Under the pieces are notes generated by a model. It did no database searches. It was not told the origin of the DNA and worked only from the letters and a program-made list of their open reading frames with translations. The position numbers and the translations under genes were made by a program. Source: Saccharothrix syringae (GTDB lineage Bacteria; Actinomycetota; Actinomycetes; Mycobacteriales; Pseudonocardiaceae). Taken from it: a DNA stretch of 64,000 bases. Where the stretch lies: contig NZ_CP034550.1 in NCBI RefSeq assembly GCF_009498035.1, positions 3,534,001 to 3,598,000 of the forward strand. The letters are read 5' to 3'. Below, piece by piece: positions 7,860 through 18,200 of the stretch (position 1 is the first letter of the stretch; every line of letters begins with the position of its first letter).

Positions 7860-8738
7860 TCAGCCGGCTCGCCGGGCGGCGGGGGAGTAGTCGTGGAAGC
7901 CCCGGCCGCTCTTGCGGCCCAGGAAACCGCCCTCGATCATGCGCAGCAGCAGGGTGGGTGGCGCGTACTGGGGGTCCTTGAGCTCGTCGTACATCGACTG
8001 GCCGACCGAGGCGATGATGTCCAGGCCGATCAGGTCGATGAGGCCCAGGGGCCCGAGCGGGTGGCCGCAGCCGAGGACCATGGCGCGGTCGATGTCGGCG
8101 GCGGAGGCGACGCCCGCCTCCAGCATGCGCACGGCGGAGACCAGGTAGGGGATGAGCAGGGAGTTGACCACGAACCCGGGGCGGTCGGTGGACAGCACGA
8201 CCTGCTTGCCGAGCACGTCGGTGACGAAGGAGCTGGTGGTGGCCAGGGTCTGCCCGCTGGTGCGCAGCGACGGGGTGACCTCGACCAGGCCCATGACCGG
8301 CACCGGGTTGAACAGGTGCACGCCGACGACCCGGCCGGGGTCGCCGGTGACCATGGCCAGCTTCATGATCGGGATGGACGAGGTGTTGGAGGCGAGCACC
8401 GCCCCGGGCTCGGTCACGACGGCGTCCAGCTCCTCGAACAGGCGCTGCTTGACGGCCAGGTCCTCGGCGACGGACTCCAGGATGAACCGGCAGTCGCGCA
8501 GGTCCTCCAGCTCCTCGGAGAAGGTGATCCGGGCGATGGCCCCGTCGCGGTCCGCCGGGCTGATCTTCTCCTTGCGCACCAGGCGTTCCAGCGACCCGGT
8601 CAGCCGTTCCCGACCCCGGCGCGCGGCGTCGGCGTTGCGCACGACGACCCGCACGGGCAGCCCGGCCAGGGCGCACACCTCGGCGAAGCCGCCGCCCATG
8701 GCCCCGCAGCCGATGACGCCGACGCGCTCCACGCTCAT
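7860..8738 (-). CDS. 3-Hydroxyacyl-CoA dehydrogenase (extender-unit supply)
   Basis: A 292-residue NAD(P)-dependent 3-hydroxyacyl-CoA dehydrogenase. GCGAMG near residues 10-15 is the nucleotide loop, SNTSS lies at 117-121, and HLFNPVPVMGLVEV at 141-154 carries the catalytic His141. RPGFVVNSLLIPYL and GCGHPLGPLGLIDLIGLD are C-terminal dimer-domain signatures. It would reduce a 3-ketoacyl thioester made by the neighbouring KASIII; a dehydratase (not seen here) must then give the 2-enoyl-CoA for the CCR. The ATG at 8738 overlaps the KASIII stop (8735-8737). Being last in the PKS 3-PKS 4-CCR-KASIII operon supports a role in alkylmalonyl-CoA formation. Confidence 0.9.
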   Translation of the reverse strand: MSVERVGVIGCGAMGGGFAEVCALAGLPVRVVVRNADAARRGRERLTGSLERLVRKEKISPADRDGAIARITFSEELEDLRDCRFILESVAEDLAVKQRLFEELDAVVTEPGAVLASNTSSIPIMKLAMVTGDPGRVVGVHLFNPVPVMGLVEVTPSLRTSGQTLATTSSFVTDVLGKQVVLSTDRPGFVVNSLLIPYLVSAVRMLEAGVASAADIDRAMVLGCGHPLGPLGLIDLIGLDIIASVGQSMYDELKDPQYAPPTLLLRMIEGGFLGRKSGRGFHDYSPAARRAG

Positions 8739-9745
8739 CGCGCACCCCCGGCCCCGGACCACCGGATCACGCAGTGGCCCGTGGACATGCCGCCGCCGAA
8801 GGCCGACAGCACGAGCAGGTCGTCCGGCCGGACCCGGCCGGACTTGACGATGTGGTCCAGGGCCACCGGGACCGAGGCGCTGCCGACGTTGCCGTACTGC
8901 TCCACGGTCTTGGCGGTGTGCGCCCTGGTGAGTCCACAGCGGACCACCAGCTCGTCCAGCAGCACGCCGTTGGCCTGGTGCGGCACGAAGAAGTCGACCT
9001 GGTCGGCGCCCAGCGACACCGAGGTCAGCAGCTTGTCGATGGCCGGCGGCACGTTGTCGAAGACGAAGTCCCGCACGCCGCGGCCCTGCATGGTGAAGAA
9101 GTGGCCGCCGTCGGCGAGGGTCCGGGCCGAGGTGGGTACCCGGCTGCCGCCGGCGTTGACCTTGATCAGGTCCTGGTGCTCGCCGTTGGTGCCCAGGTCG
9201 ATGTCGAGGATGCCGCGGCCCTCGGGCACCTCGCCGACCACGGCCGCCCCGGCCCCGTCGCCGAGCAGCACGCAGGTGCGCCGGTCGTCGAAGTCCAGGA
9301 TCCGCGAGTACAGGTCGGCCGCCACGACCAGCACCCGGGCGCCGGGGTGGGTGGCGACCAGGCCGCGGGCCAGCTCCAGGCCGTAGACGAAGCCGGCGCA
9401 GACGGTGTTGATGTCCAGGCACGCCGCGTTCCGGGCGCCGATCAGCTGCTGCACGAGGCCGGCGGTGGGCGGCTGGGGGAAGTCGCCGGTGGACGTCGAC
9501 ACGATCAGGTAGTCGACGCGGTCGACCGGCAGGCCCGCGTGCTCCAGGGCGGCCCGGGCGGCGCCGGCGGCGAGGTCCGAGGTGGCCTCGTCCTCGGCGG
9601 CCCAGCGGCGGGTGCTGATGGCGGTCTTGCGCAGGATCCACTCGGCGGTGGCGTCCGGCGTCATGGCGGCGACCTCCTCGTTGGTCACCACCCGCTCCGG
9701 CAGGTACGACCCGGTGCCCAGCAGCCCGATGGCGCGCGTGCTCAT
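8735..9745 (-). CDS. 3-Oxoacyl-ACP synthase III (KASIII/FabH-like)
   Basis: A 336-residue KASIII-type condensing enzyme with the full triad: Cys116 in NTVCAGF, His256 in VPHQANG and Asn286 in QYGNVGSAS. It should condense a short acyl-CoA with malonyl-ACP (or malonyl-CoA), the first committed step toward the enoyl-CoA reductively carboxylated by the adjacent CCR. The ATG at 9745 overlaps the CCR stop; longer N-terminal readings are Arg/Pro-rich and unlike the family. In spirotetronate clusters a KASIII helps make the tetronate, but its tight coupling here to CCR and a 3-hydroxyacyl-CoA dehydrogenase, and the lack of FkbH-like genes, argue for extender-unit supply. The primer acyl-CoA, which sets the side chain, cannot be read from sequence. 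Confidence 0.92.
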   Translation of the reverse strand: MSTRAIGLLGTGSYLPERVVTNEEVAAMTPDATAEWILRKTAISTRRWAAEDEATSDLAAGAARAALEHAGLPVDRVDYLIVSTSTGDFPQPPTAGLVQQLIGARNAACLDINTVCAGFVYGLELARGLVATHPGARVLVVAADLYSRILDFDDRRTCVLLGDGAGAAVVGEVPEGRGILDIDLGTNGEHQDLIKVNAGGSRVPTSARTLADGGHFFTMQGRGVRDFVFDNVPPAIDKLLTSVSLGADQVDFFVPHQANGVLLDELVVRCGLTRAHTAKTVEQYGNVGSASVPVALDHIVKSGRVRPDDLLVLSAFGGGMSTGHCVIRWSGAGGAR

Positions 9746-11088
9746 CGGGTTCCCCCGGCGAGGTTCATCAGCGGGGCGAGCCGGTCGGCCCCGAGCCGCG
9801 CCCGCAGTTCCGGGTCGGTGACGCCGAGCCCGGCCCGCGGCGCCTGGCACAGCACGGCGACCTTGCCGAGGTGCCCGTTGGTCTGCACGAGCCGGGCGGC
9901 CTCGCCGATCTCGGCGAGCGGGTAGACCGCCGACATCGTGGACCTGATCCGGCCGGAGCTGATGAGGTCACCGCACTCGAACTGCTCCCGCATGTTGGCC
10001 GCGTGGCTGCCGATGACCCGCTTGAGCCGCATCCACAGGTACCGGTTGTCGTAGACGTGCTGGTAGCCGCTGCTCGACCCGCAGGTGACGACCACGCCGC
10101 CGCGGGCGGCCACGAACAGGGAGACGCCGAAGGTGGCGCGGCCGACGTGCTCGAACACGATGTCGGGGTCGCGGCCGGCCCGCTCGCGGATGAGCGAGCC
10201 CAGCCGCTTGCCGATGGCCACCACCTCGGCCGGGTCGTCGGAGGGGTCGCCGCGCATCCCGAACTCGTTGCGGTCGATGACGATGTCGCAGCCCAGGGCC
10301 CGGGCCGCGGCGGCCTTCTCGGGGGAGCTGACGATGCCGACCGGGGTCGCGCCGCCGTTCCTGGCGAACTGCACGGCGTAGCCGCCGAGGCCGCCGGCCG
10401 CGCCCCAGACCAGCACCACGTCGCCCTGCTTGAGCCGGGCGCCGTTGCGGCCGACCAGCATGCGGTAGGCGGTGCCCGCGCACAGCGGGTTGACCGCGGC
10501 CTCCTCCCAGCTCAGGTGGGCCGGCTTGGGGATCAGCTGGCTGGCCCGGGCCACCGCGTAGTCGGCCAGGGCGCCGAAGTTGGTCTCGTACCCCCAGGCG
10601 CGCTGGTCCTCGCCGAGCATGCCGTCGCCGTGGGTGGCGGGCTCCTGGTCGTCCACCTGGATCGGGCTGACCACCACGTGGTCGCCGACGCGCCAGCGGC
10701 GCACGCCCGACCCGGCCCGGACGACCACGCCGGCGCAGTCCGAGCCGACCACGTGGTGGGGCTGGTCGTGGCGCGCGGCCCAGCCGCCCTGGCGGGCGAA
10801 CTGCTTGAGGAACCTGAAGGTCGGCAGCGGCTCGAACATGGCCGACCAGACGGTGTTGTAGTTGACGGCGCTGGCCATCACCGCGATCAGCACCTCGTCC
10901 GGCGCCAGCTCGGGCATGGGCACGTCGCCGACCCGCAGCGACTTCCGCACGTCCCTGTCCTGCACGCCGAGGAAGAGGTCGGTGTCCTCGACGCTGAGGT
11001 GCGCCGCCCGGTAGGACCCGGGTACCGGCGCCCGCAGCAACTCCTCGGGCGTCCCGCCGCCGAGCACGGTCTCCGCCAGTGTCGTCAT
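9742..11088 (-). CDS. ccr: Crotonyl-CoA carboxylase/reductase (CCR) for alkylmalonyl-CoA
   Basis: A 448-residue medium-chain reductase of the CCR family, which uses NADPH and CO2 to turn 2-enoyl-CoA into alkylmalonyl-CoA. The cofactor loop is GAAGGLGG (about 229-236). Residues known from CCR work to bind CO2 and water appear conserved: the Asn of VNYNTVWS (76/78), the Glu of WGYETNFG (168) and the His of GSHAAN (362). The residue after that His is Ala, where crotonyl-specific CCRs, as I recall, have Phe (GSHFAN); this might enlarge the acyl pocket. The start at 11088 overlaps the PKS 4 stop. It is followed by KASIII and HAD genes, the usual trio for non-standard PKS extender units. Confidence 0.93.
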   Translation of the reverse strand: MTTLAETVLGGGTPEELLRAPVPGSYRAAHLSVEDTDLFLGVQDRDVRKSLRVGDVPMPELAPDEVLIAVMASAVNYNTVWSAMFEPLPTFRFLKQFARQGGWAARHDQPHHVVGSDCAGVVVRAGSGVRRWRVGDHVVVSPIQVDDQEPATHGDGMLGEDQRAWGYETNFGALADYAVARASQLIPKPAHLSWEEAAVNPLCAGTAYRMLVGRNGARLKQGDVVLVWGAAGGLGGYAVQFARNGGATPVGIVSSPEKAAAARALGCDIVIDRNEFGMRGDPSDDPAEVVAIGKRLGSLIRERAGRDPDIVFEHVGRATFGVSLFVAARGGVVVTCGSSSGYQHVYDNRYLWMRLKRVIGSHAANMREQFECGDLISSGRIRSTMSAVYPLAEIGEAARLVQTNGHLGKVAVLCQAPRAGLGVTDPELRARLGADRLAPLMNLAGGTR

Positions 11089-14000
11089 CGTCGCTCCCCG
11101 GAACTCACGTCCGTCGAAGGGTGGTGGAAGTGCCCAGGCCGCCCAGCCAGCCAGCCGGTGATCGCCGAGGCGGTGCTCGCGGCGTGTTCGTCGATCATGC
11201 TCAGGTGCGTGCCGGGCACGTCGACGGCGTCGTGGTCGGGACCCCAGTGGGCCTGCCAGTGCCCGCCCGTGCCGGGCCGGCCGCCCATCCGCTCGGCGGC
11301 GCGCAGCAGCAGTGTCGGCGTGCCGCCGATCTCGATGGGTGCCCAGTCGTCGAACAGCCGCAGGTGGTGCGCCATCGCGGACAGCTCGGCGCCGCGCAGC
11401 GGCTGCGCCGCGGTCCACTCGGCGTAGGCGTCGCCGAGCAGGTCGAACTGGATCTCGGCCAGCCCCGTGCTGCCGGGCACGTGGCTGTCCAGCAGCACCA
11501 ATGACTCCGGTGCGGTGCCCAGGTCCTTGAGCCGGGCGGCCGCCGCGTGCGCGATCCAGCCGCCGGAGGAGTAGCCGACGAGGACGTACGGTCCGGTCAC
11601 GCTGCCGCGGACCGCCTCGGCGACCGCGGCCACCAGGTCGGTCCTGGTCGGGGGCAGGGGCTCGTGGTCGGCGTAGCCGGTCAACGGCAGCACGGCCATG
11701 TTGTGCGTCGTGCGCAGCGCGTCGGCGATCCGCGCGTACTGGTAGACGTTGCTGGGCGCGACCACGGACGGGATGCAGACCAGGGTCGGGCCCGCGAGCC
11801 CCCGGGAGAAGCTGACCGGCGCCCGCATCGGCAGTGCGCCGGTACCCACGCGCAGCCGGGCGGCGACGGCCAGCAGCTCCAACCCGTCCCGCACCCGGCC
11901 CTGCGCGCAGGCTTGGGCGAACAGCGCCGGCAGCGGTTCGGGCGCGGGTGGCGCCGCCGGAGACGGACCTGCCGGAGACGGACCTGCCGGAGACGGACCC
12001 GCCGGAGACGGACCCGCCGGAGACGGACCCGCCGGAGACGGACCCGCCGGTGTGGCGGCGGGGGCGGCCGGGGGTGGTTCGAGGTCGTCGAGCGCGGCGA
12101 AGCGGTCGGCCAGGTACGTGGCGACCGCGTACGGCGTCGGCCGGTCGACCACCAGGGTGCGGGGCAGTTCCAGACCGGTGACGGCCCCCAGCCGCTCGGT
12201 CATCCAGGCCGCGGTCAGCGAGTCGAAGCCCAGCTCGGCGAAGCCCCGCTGGGCGTCCACGTCGTCGAGCGCGTCGTAGCCCATCAGCTGCGCCACCTGG
12301 CCGCGCACCTCGGCGAGCAGGACCTCCGCCCACTCCCGGCGCGGGCGATCGGCCAACCTGCCGCGCACGGACGGCGCCTCCGGGGTCGCCTCGGCCGGCA
12401 CGGCGTCCGGCGGCGGGGCGCCCGTCCCGCCGACGACGCCCTGGTGGGCCAGCAGGCTCGCGCCCGGCGGCAGGTGGTCGACCAGCCAGTAGCGGCGGCG
12501 CTGGAAGGCGTACGTGGGCAGGTCGAGCTGGGCCGCGCCGGTGCCCGCGTACACCGCGCGCCAGTCGACCGGCACACCGCGGGCGAACAGGGCGGCCACC
12601 GCGTCCATCAGCGCGGCCGGCTCGGCCCGGCCCCGGCGCAGCGCCGGCACGAAGGCCCGCTCCGGGACGTCCGGACCGGCCGGCGGCAGGCAGTCCCGGC
12701 CGAGGGCGGTGAGGACCCCGCCCGGCCCCAGCTCCAGGAAGGTGGTGACACCGGCCTCGCCCAGGCGCACGACACCGTCCCGGAACCGCACCGCCGCACG
12801 GGCCTGGGCGACCCAGTAGTCCGCCGAGCGCATCCGCTCGCCCCGGTCCGCGTCGCCCGGTGCGAGCGGCACGACCGGGATGCGCGGCGCGGCGAACGAC
12901 AGGCCCTCGATCGCCGACCGGAAGTCGGCCAGGATCGGGTCGATCCGCGGTGAGTGGAAGGCGTGGCTCACCCGCAGCTCGCGCGAGCGGAAACCCTTGT
13001 CGGCCAACCTCTCCACCAGTGCGGTGAGCGTCTCCCGGTCACCGGAGAGCACCACCGAGGCGGGGCCGTTCACCGCGGCCACGGACACGAGGCCGTCCGA
13101 CTCGTCCAGCACCGGCAGGACGTCTTCCTCGGCCGCGCGCACCGCGACCATGGCGCCGCCGGGTGCCATGCCCTGCATGAGCCGTGCCCGGGCGGCGACC
13201 AACGCGCAAGCGTCCTCAAGGGACAGCATCCCGGCCACGTGCGCGGCGGTGACCTCGCCGATGGAGTGCCCCGCGACGAAATCCGGGCGCACACCCCAGG
13301 ACTCGACCAGCCGGAACAGGGCCGTCTCGACGGCGAAGAGGGCCGGCTGGGCGAACCCGGTGCGGTCGAGCAGGCCCGGCGCGTCGTCCTCGGCGAAGGT
13401 CAGCTCGCGCAGCGAACGGCCGATCGGGCCGTCCAGGTGCGCGCAGACGGCGTCGAACGCCTCGGCGAAGGCGGGGTGCTCCGCGTACAGCTCACGGCCC
13501 ATGCCCGGCGTCTGCGCCCCCTGGCCGGTGAACAGGAAGGCCAGCCGCCCGCGCGCGGTGGCGCCGGTCGTGACGGCGGCGTCCGGGGTGCCCCGGGCGA
13601 GCGCGCCGAGCCCGGCGAGCAGGCCGTCCCGGTCGGCGGCCACGACCACGCCGCGGTGCTCCAGGGCGGCGCGCGTGGTGGCCAGCGAATATCCGACGTC
13701 GACGGGGTCGGCGGGCTCGGCCCGGCCCGCCAGGAAAGCGGCCAGCCGCGCGGCCTGGGCGCGCACGGCGGCCGCGGTGCGGCCGGAGACCGGCCAGGGG
13801 ACGGCCGCGAGCGCGCGGTGCGCGACGCCGTCGCCCTCCCGCCCGGTGCCCTCCTCGGGCACCGCCTCCAGGATGGCGTGCGCGTTGGTGCCGCCGATGC
13901 CGAAGGCGGAGACGGCGGCCCGCCGGGGCCGGTCCTCCGTCTCCGGCCACGGTCGCGGCTCGTGCAGGAGTTCGACGTCGCCGGCCGTCCAGTCGACCTC

Positions 14001-15242
14001 GGTGGACGGCGGGTCGGCGTGCAGCGTCGGTGCCAGCACGCCGTGCCGCAGCGACATCACCGTCTTGATCAGGCCGCCCACCCCGGCGGCGGACTGGCTG
14101 TGGCCCAGGTTGGACTTCAGCGAGCCCAGGAACAGCGGACGACCGGGCCGCCTGTTCCGCCCGTACGTGGCCAGCAGCGCCTGGGCCTCGATCGGGTCGC
14201 CCAGCGTCGTGCCGGTGCCGTGCGCCTCGACGGCGTCGACGTCGGCCGACGTGAGCCCGGCCGCGGCCAGCGCGCGCCGGATCACCCGCTGCTGGGACGG
14301 GCCGCTCGGCGCGGTCAGCCCGTTCGACGCCCCGTCCTGGTTGATCGCCGAGCCGCGCACCACCGCCAGGACCGGGTGCCCGTGGCGGCGGGCGTCGGAA
14401 AGCCGCTCGACCACGACCATGCCGACGCCCTCGGCCCAGGACGTGCCGTCCGCGGCATCGCCGAAGGACTTGCACCGGCCGTCCGGGGCGAGCCCGCGCT
14501 GGATGCTGAACTCGACGAACGAGCCCGGCGTGACCAGCACGGAAACGCCGCCGACCAGGGCGAGCGAGCAGTCCCCGGCGCGCAGCGCCCCCGCCGCGAG
14601 GTGCAGGGCGGTCAGCGAGGAGGAACAACCGGTGTCGACGGTCACCGCCGGCCCCTCCAGCCCCAGGAGGTAGGAGATCCTGCCGGAGATGATGGCTCCG
14701 GCCAGGCCGCCGAGCAGGAGCCCCTCGAACCCGGTCGGGTAGCGCGCCAGCAGGGCGGCGTAGTCCGTCACGCTCGGGCCCACGAACACGCCGGTCGCGC
14801 TGCCGTGCAGCGAGTGCGGATCGATCCGGGCCCTTTCGAGGGCCTGCCACGACGTCTCCAGCAGCAGTCGCTGCTGCGGGTCCATGGCGATGGCCTCGCG
14901 GGGCGAGATGCCCCAGAACCCGGCGTCGAAGTCCGCGATGTCGGGCAGGAAGCCGCCCTGCCGGGTGGAGCTGGTGCCCGGGCGGTCCGGGTCGGGGTCG
15001 TAGAGCGCGTCCAGGTCCCAACCCCGGTCGTCCGGGAACGGGGTGATCGCGTCCCGCCCGGTGACCGCCAGCTCCCAGAGGTCCTCCGGTGAGCGCACGC
15101 CACCCGGGTAGCGGCAGGCCATGCCGATGATCGCGATCGGCTCGTTGACCCGCCGCTCCAGCTCCTCCGACCGCTCGCGGGCCTGCATGAGGTCCGCCGT
15201 GACCACCTTCAGGTAACGCCGTAGCTTGTCCTCGTTGTCCAT
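11085..15242 (-). CDS. Type I PKS 4: module 9 (KS-AT-ACP) with C-terminal thioesterase
   Basis: A 1385-residue single-module PKS that should perform the last extension and release. Order: N-terminal docking helix ([20 protein letters not shown], residues about 3-22); KS with Cys206 in VDTGCSSS (about 36-455); AT with Ser660 in GHSIGE and HAFH at 760-763, a malonyl-type signature; ACP with Ser1008 in LGFDSLT; a Pro/Gly/Ser linker of tandem PAGPS units; TE with Ser1225 in GYSSGG, Asp1252 and His1346 in GTHLS. There is no reductive domain, so a beta-keto thioester reaches the TE, which may hydrolyse or cyclise it. The ATG at 15242 follows GGAGGTCGAGGAG; longer readings are low-complexity. The stop overlaps the CCR start, and PKS 3 ends 53 bases upstream. 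Confidence 0.95.
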   Translation of the reverse strand: MDNEDKLRRYLKVVTADLMQARERSEELERRVNEPIAIIGMACRYPGGVRSPEDLWELAVTGRDAITPFPDDRGWDLDALYDPDPDRPGTSSTRQGGFLPDIADFDAGFWGISPREAIAMDPQQRLLLETSWQALERARIDPHSLHGSATGVFVGPSVTDYAALLARYPTGFEGLLLGGLAGAIISGRISYLLGLEGPAVTVDTGCSSSLTALHLAAGALRAGDCSLALVGGVSVLVTPGSFVEFSIQRGLAPDGRCKSFGDAADGTSWAEGVGMVVVERLSDARRHGHPVLAVVRGSAINQDGASNGLTAPSGPSQQRVIRRALAAAGLTSADVDAVEAHGTGTTLGDPIEAQALLATYGRNRRPGRPLFLGSLKSNLGHSQSAAGVGGLIKTVMSLRHGVLAPTLHADPPSTEVDWTAGDVELLHEPRPWPETEDRPRRAAVSAFGIGGTNAHAILEAVPEEGTGREGDGVAHRALAAVPWPVSGRTAAAVRAQAARLAAFLAGRAEPADPVDVGYSLATTRAALEHRGVVVAADRDGLLAGLGALARGTPDAAVTTGATARGRLAFLFTGQGAQTPGMGRELYAEHPAFAEAFDAVCAHLDGPIGRSLRELTFAEDDAPGLLDRTGFAQPALFAVETALFRLVESWGVRPDFVAGHSIGEVTAAHVAGMLSLEDACALVAARARLMQGMAPGGAMVAVRAAEEDVLPVLDESDGLVSVAAVNGPASVVLSGDRETLTALVERLADKGFRSRELRVSHAFHSPRIDPILADFRSAIEGLSFAAPRIPVVPLAPGDADRGERMRSADYWVAQARAAVRFRDGVVRLGEAGVTTFLELGPGGVLTALGRDCLPPAGPDVPERAFVPALRRGRAEPAALMDAVAALFARGVPVDWRAVYAGTGAAQLDLPTYAFQRRRYWLVDHLPPGASLLAHQGVVGGTGAPPPDAVPAEATPEAPSVRGRLADRPRREWAEVLLAEVRGQVAQLMGYDALDDVDAQRGFAELGFDSLTAAWMTERLGAVTGLELPRTLVVDRPTPYAVATYLADRFAALDDLEPPPAAPAATPAGPSPAGPSPAGPSPAGPSPAGPSPAGPSPAAPPAPEPLPALFAQACAQGRVRDGLELLAVAARLRVGTGALPMRAPVSFSRGLAGPTLVCIPSVVAPSNVYQYARIADALRTTHNMAVLPLTGYADHEPLPPTRTDLVAAVAEAVRGSVTGPYVLVGYSSGGWIAHAAAARLKDLGTAPESLVLLDSHVPGSTGLAEIQFDLLGDAYAEWTAAQPLRGAELSAMAHHLRLFDDWAPIEIGGTPTLLLRAAERMGGRPGTGGHWQAHWGPDHDAVDVPGTHLSMIDEHAASTASAITGWLAGRPGHFHHPSTDVSSGERR
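11956..12045. repeat. Six tandem 15-base repeats encoding the ACP-TE linker
   Basis: Six consecutive copies of a 15-base unit (GCCGGAGACGGACCT, later copies ending CCC) lie at 11956-11970, 11971-11985, 11986-12000, 12001-12015, 12016-12030 and 12031-12045. The period is a multiple of three, so on the minus strand it encodes repeated Pro-Ala-Gly-Pro-Ser in the PKS 4 linker between ACP and thioesterase. Copy-number change by slippage would lengthen or shorten the flexible linker without breaking the frame. Confidence 0.95.
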
Positions 15243-15295
15243 CTGCTCCTCGACCTCCCACCGACGCGACAGCACGTTCACCGCGGGTGCGCGGG

Positions 15296-18200
15296 TCACT
15301 CGTCCTGGTGGCCGAGCTGCGTGTTGATGAAGCTGAACAGTTCGTCGTCGGAGGCCGCGGTCAGCATCGCCACGTCGCCCCCGGCGTCCGCGGCCCGCGC
15401 CGGGCCCGAGAGCCGGCTGAGCAGCTTCCGCGCCCGGCCGACGAGCACGTCGCGCACTTCCGCGTCCTCGGGCGGGATCGAGGACAGCGACGCCTCCAGC
15501 CGGTCGAACTCGGCCAGTGCCGCGTCCGCCGGTGACGGCACGGCGGCGGCCACCTCGGAGCGCAGGAACGCCGCGAGGCTCGTCGGGTTCGGGTAGTCGA
15601 ACACGAGCGTGGCCGGCAGCCGCAACCCGGTTGCCGCGTTGAGCCGGTTGCGCAGCTGGACGGCGAGCAGCGAGTCGAAGCCGACGTCCTTGAAAGCCCG
15701 CTTGCGGTCGACCCGCTCCGCGGAGTCGTGGCCGAGCACGGCCGCGACGTGCGAGCAGATCAGGTCGAGCACCGCCGGGTCCCGGTCCTCCTCGGGCAGC
15801 GCCGCCAGCCTCTCGATCAGGGCCGCGCCGCGGGTGGCCGGGACCGCGGACTCCGCCGTCGACAGCGCGCGCACGTCCGGCAGGTCGGCCAGCAGCGGGC
15901 TGGGCCTCAGCGAGGTGAACCGGGGGTGGAACCGGGCCCAGTCGACCCTGACCACCACCGGGCACGGCTCGTCCTCGGCGAGCACCCGGTCCAGGGTCGC
16001 CAGGCCGGAGTCCACCGGCAGCAGCGGCAGACCGCCGCGGCGCAGCGAGTCGGCCATCTCCTCGTCGGAGGTCAGCATGCCGGCCTCCCACGGGCCCCAC
16101 GCCACCGAGACGGTGTGGCCGCCGCGGTCGTGCCGCTGCCGGGCCAGGGCGTCGAGGTAGGCGTTGGCGGCCGAGTACGCGGACTGGTTGCCCACGCCCC
16201 AGGTCGCCGAGATGGAGCCGAACAGCAGCACCGCCTCGACGCCGTCGTGGTCGAGCAGGTCGTCGAGGTGCGCCGCGCCGAGCACCTTGGCCGCCAGGAT
16301 GTCGCCGAACCCGGCCGGCGTCATGTCGGCGATCGGCCCGCCGTCGAGGCTGGCGGCGGCGTGCACGACCGCGGTCAGCGGGTGCTCGGCGGGAACGGAG
16401 GCCAGCAGCTCGACCACGGCGGCCCGGTCCGCGACGTCGCAGGCCACCACCGAGACCGAGGTGCCCCTGGCGGCCAGTTCCCCGACCAGGCGCCGCGCAC
16501 CGGCCGCGTCGGCGCCGCTGCGGCTGGCGAGCACCAGGTGCTCGGCGCCGCGGTCGGCGAGCCAACGGGCCACCTCGGCGCCGAGGCCGCCCGTGCCGCC
16601 CGTCACGAGCACGGTGCCGCCCGGCTTCCAGGGGGTCGGCTCCCGCTCGGGCACCGCCGCCCTGACCAGGCGGCGGGCCAGGACGGCCCCTGGTCGCACG
16701 GCGACCTCGTTCTCGCCACCGCCCGCGAGCACACCGGCCAGTTCGGCGACCGCGTGGTCGTCCACCGCCTCCGGCAGGTCGACCAGACCACCCCACAGCC
16801 GGGGGTGTTCGAGGCCGGCGACCCGCCCGAAACCCCAGACCAGGGCCTGGGTGGGCGAGCCGATGCGGTCCTGGGGACCGGCCGCCACCGCGCCCCGGGT
16901 CGCCGCCCAGAGCGGGACGTCGAGTTCGGCGTCGAGCAGGGCCTGGGTGAGCACCACCGTGCCCGCGAGCCCCCGCGGCAGCGCCGCCGAGTCGTCGCAC
17001 GGGGTCTCGTCCTCGGCCAGCAGCGACAGCACCCCGACCGGGTTCGTGCCGTCCGCGGCGAGTTCGCGCAGTCGCTCGGCCAGCGCCGCCCGGTCGAGGT
17101 GCCCGCACGGTACGGACCAGGTCACCAGGCCGGGTGCGTGGGCGGCGAGGCGGCGCACGGTGTCGGCGGCCCAGCCGTCGGCCGGTTGCCCCTCGGCCAC
17201 CACCGCCAGCCAGGTGCCGTCGATCGGCGGGCGCGTGCCGCCGGGCAGCGCGCGCCACTCCACGCGGTAGTGCTCGTCATCGGTGTTCGTGCCGGCCGCG
17301 TTGTCCATGGCGACGCGCAGCTGCTCGCGACTGACCGGCCGCGCGACGATGGAGTCGAACGCGGCGACGGGCTCGCCGGCGTCGTCGGTGAGCAGCATGG
17401 TGGAGGAGTCGGGGCCCGTGCGCCGGAAGGCGACCCGCAGCGAGGTCGCCCCCCGGGTGTGCACCGTGATGCCGTTCCAGGAGAACGGCATCACCGCCCC
17501 GCTCTCGCTGTCGATCAGCCCGGCGACCGGCACCTGCAGGGCGGCGTCGAGCAGCGCCGGGTGCAGGCCGAACCGCCCCGCCTCGGCGCGGACGGCGCTC
17601 GGCAGCGCGACCTCGCCGTACATGTCGTCGCCGTCCCGCCACAGCGCGCGGATGCCGGCGAAGGCGGGCCCGTAGGCGTAGCCGCGCTCGGCGAGCCGGG
17701 GGTAGATGTCGGTCACGTCGACCGCCTGCGCACCGGTGGGCGGCCAGACCTTCAGCCTGCCCGGCACCGGGCCGGTGCCGACCGGGGCGAGCGTGCCCTC
17801 CGCGTGCAGGGTCCACTTGCCGCCGGCGCCGGACCCGGTGCGCCGCGAGTGCACGGTGACCGAACGCCGACCGGTGGGGTCGGCCGCGCCGACCGCGACC
17901 TGCACGGCCACCCCCGACTTCGCCGGGATCACCAGCGGGGCCTGGAAGGCCAGCTCTTCGAGGCGGGCGCAGTCGACGTGCCGCCCGGCGTGGGTGACCA
18001 GCTCGACGAAGGCGGCCCCGGGCAGCAGGAGGGTGCCGAGCACGACGTGGTCGGCCAGCCACGGCTGGGTCGCCAACGACCACCTGCCGGTGAACAGCAC
18101 CCGGTCGTCGCCGGCGTGCTCCACGGCGGCGCCCAGCAGGGGGTGGTCGGCGGGGACCAGCCCGAGGTCGGCGGCGCTCGCGGTCGCCGCGCCGGCGGCC

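Noticed and set aside
7860..11088. Spirotetronate-type KASIII role (glyceryl-tetronate formation)
   Set aside because: No FkbH-like protein, stand-alone ACP or acyltransferase/dehydratase pair of tetronate pathways is present; coupling to CCR and HAD fits extender supply better.
9742..12333. 863-residue fusion of a PKS-linker-like region with CCR
   Set aside because: The first 400 or so residues are an out-of-frame reading of PKS 4; the true CCR starts at ATG 11088 overlapping the PKS 4 stop.
15296..17300. A second ER domain in module 8
   Set aside because: The region between DH and KR lacks the [12 protein letters not shown] NADPH motif and matches the KR structural subdomain.
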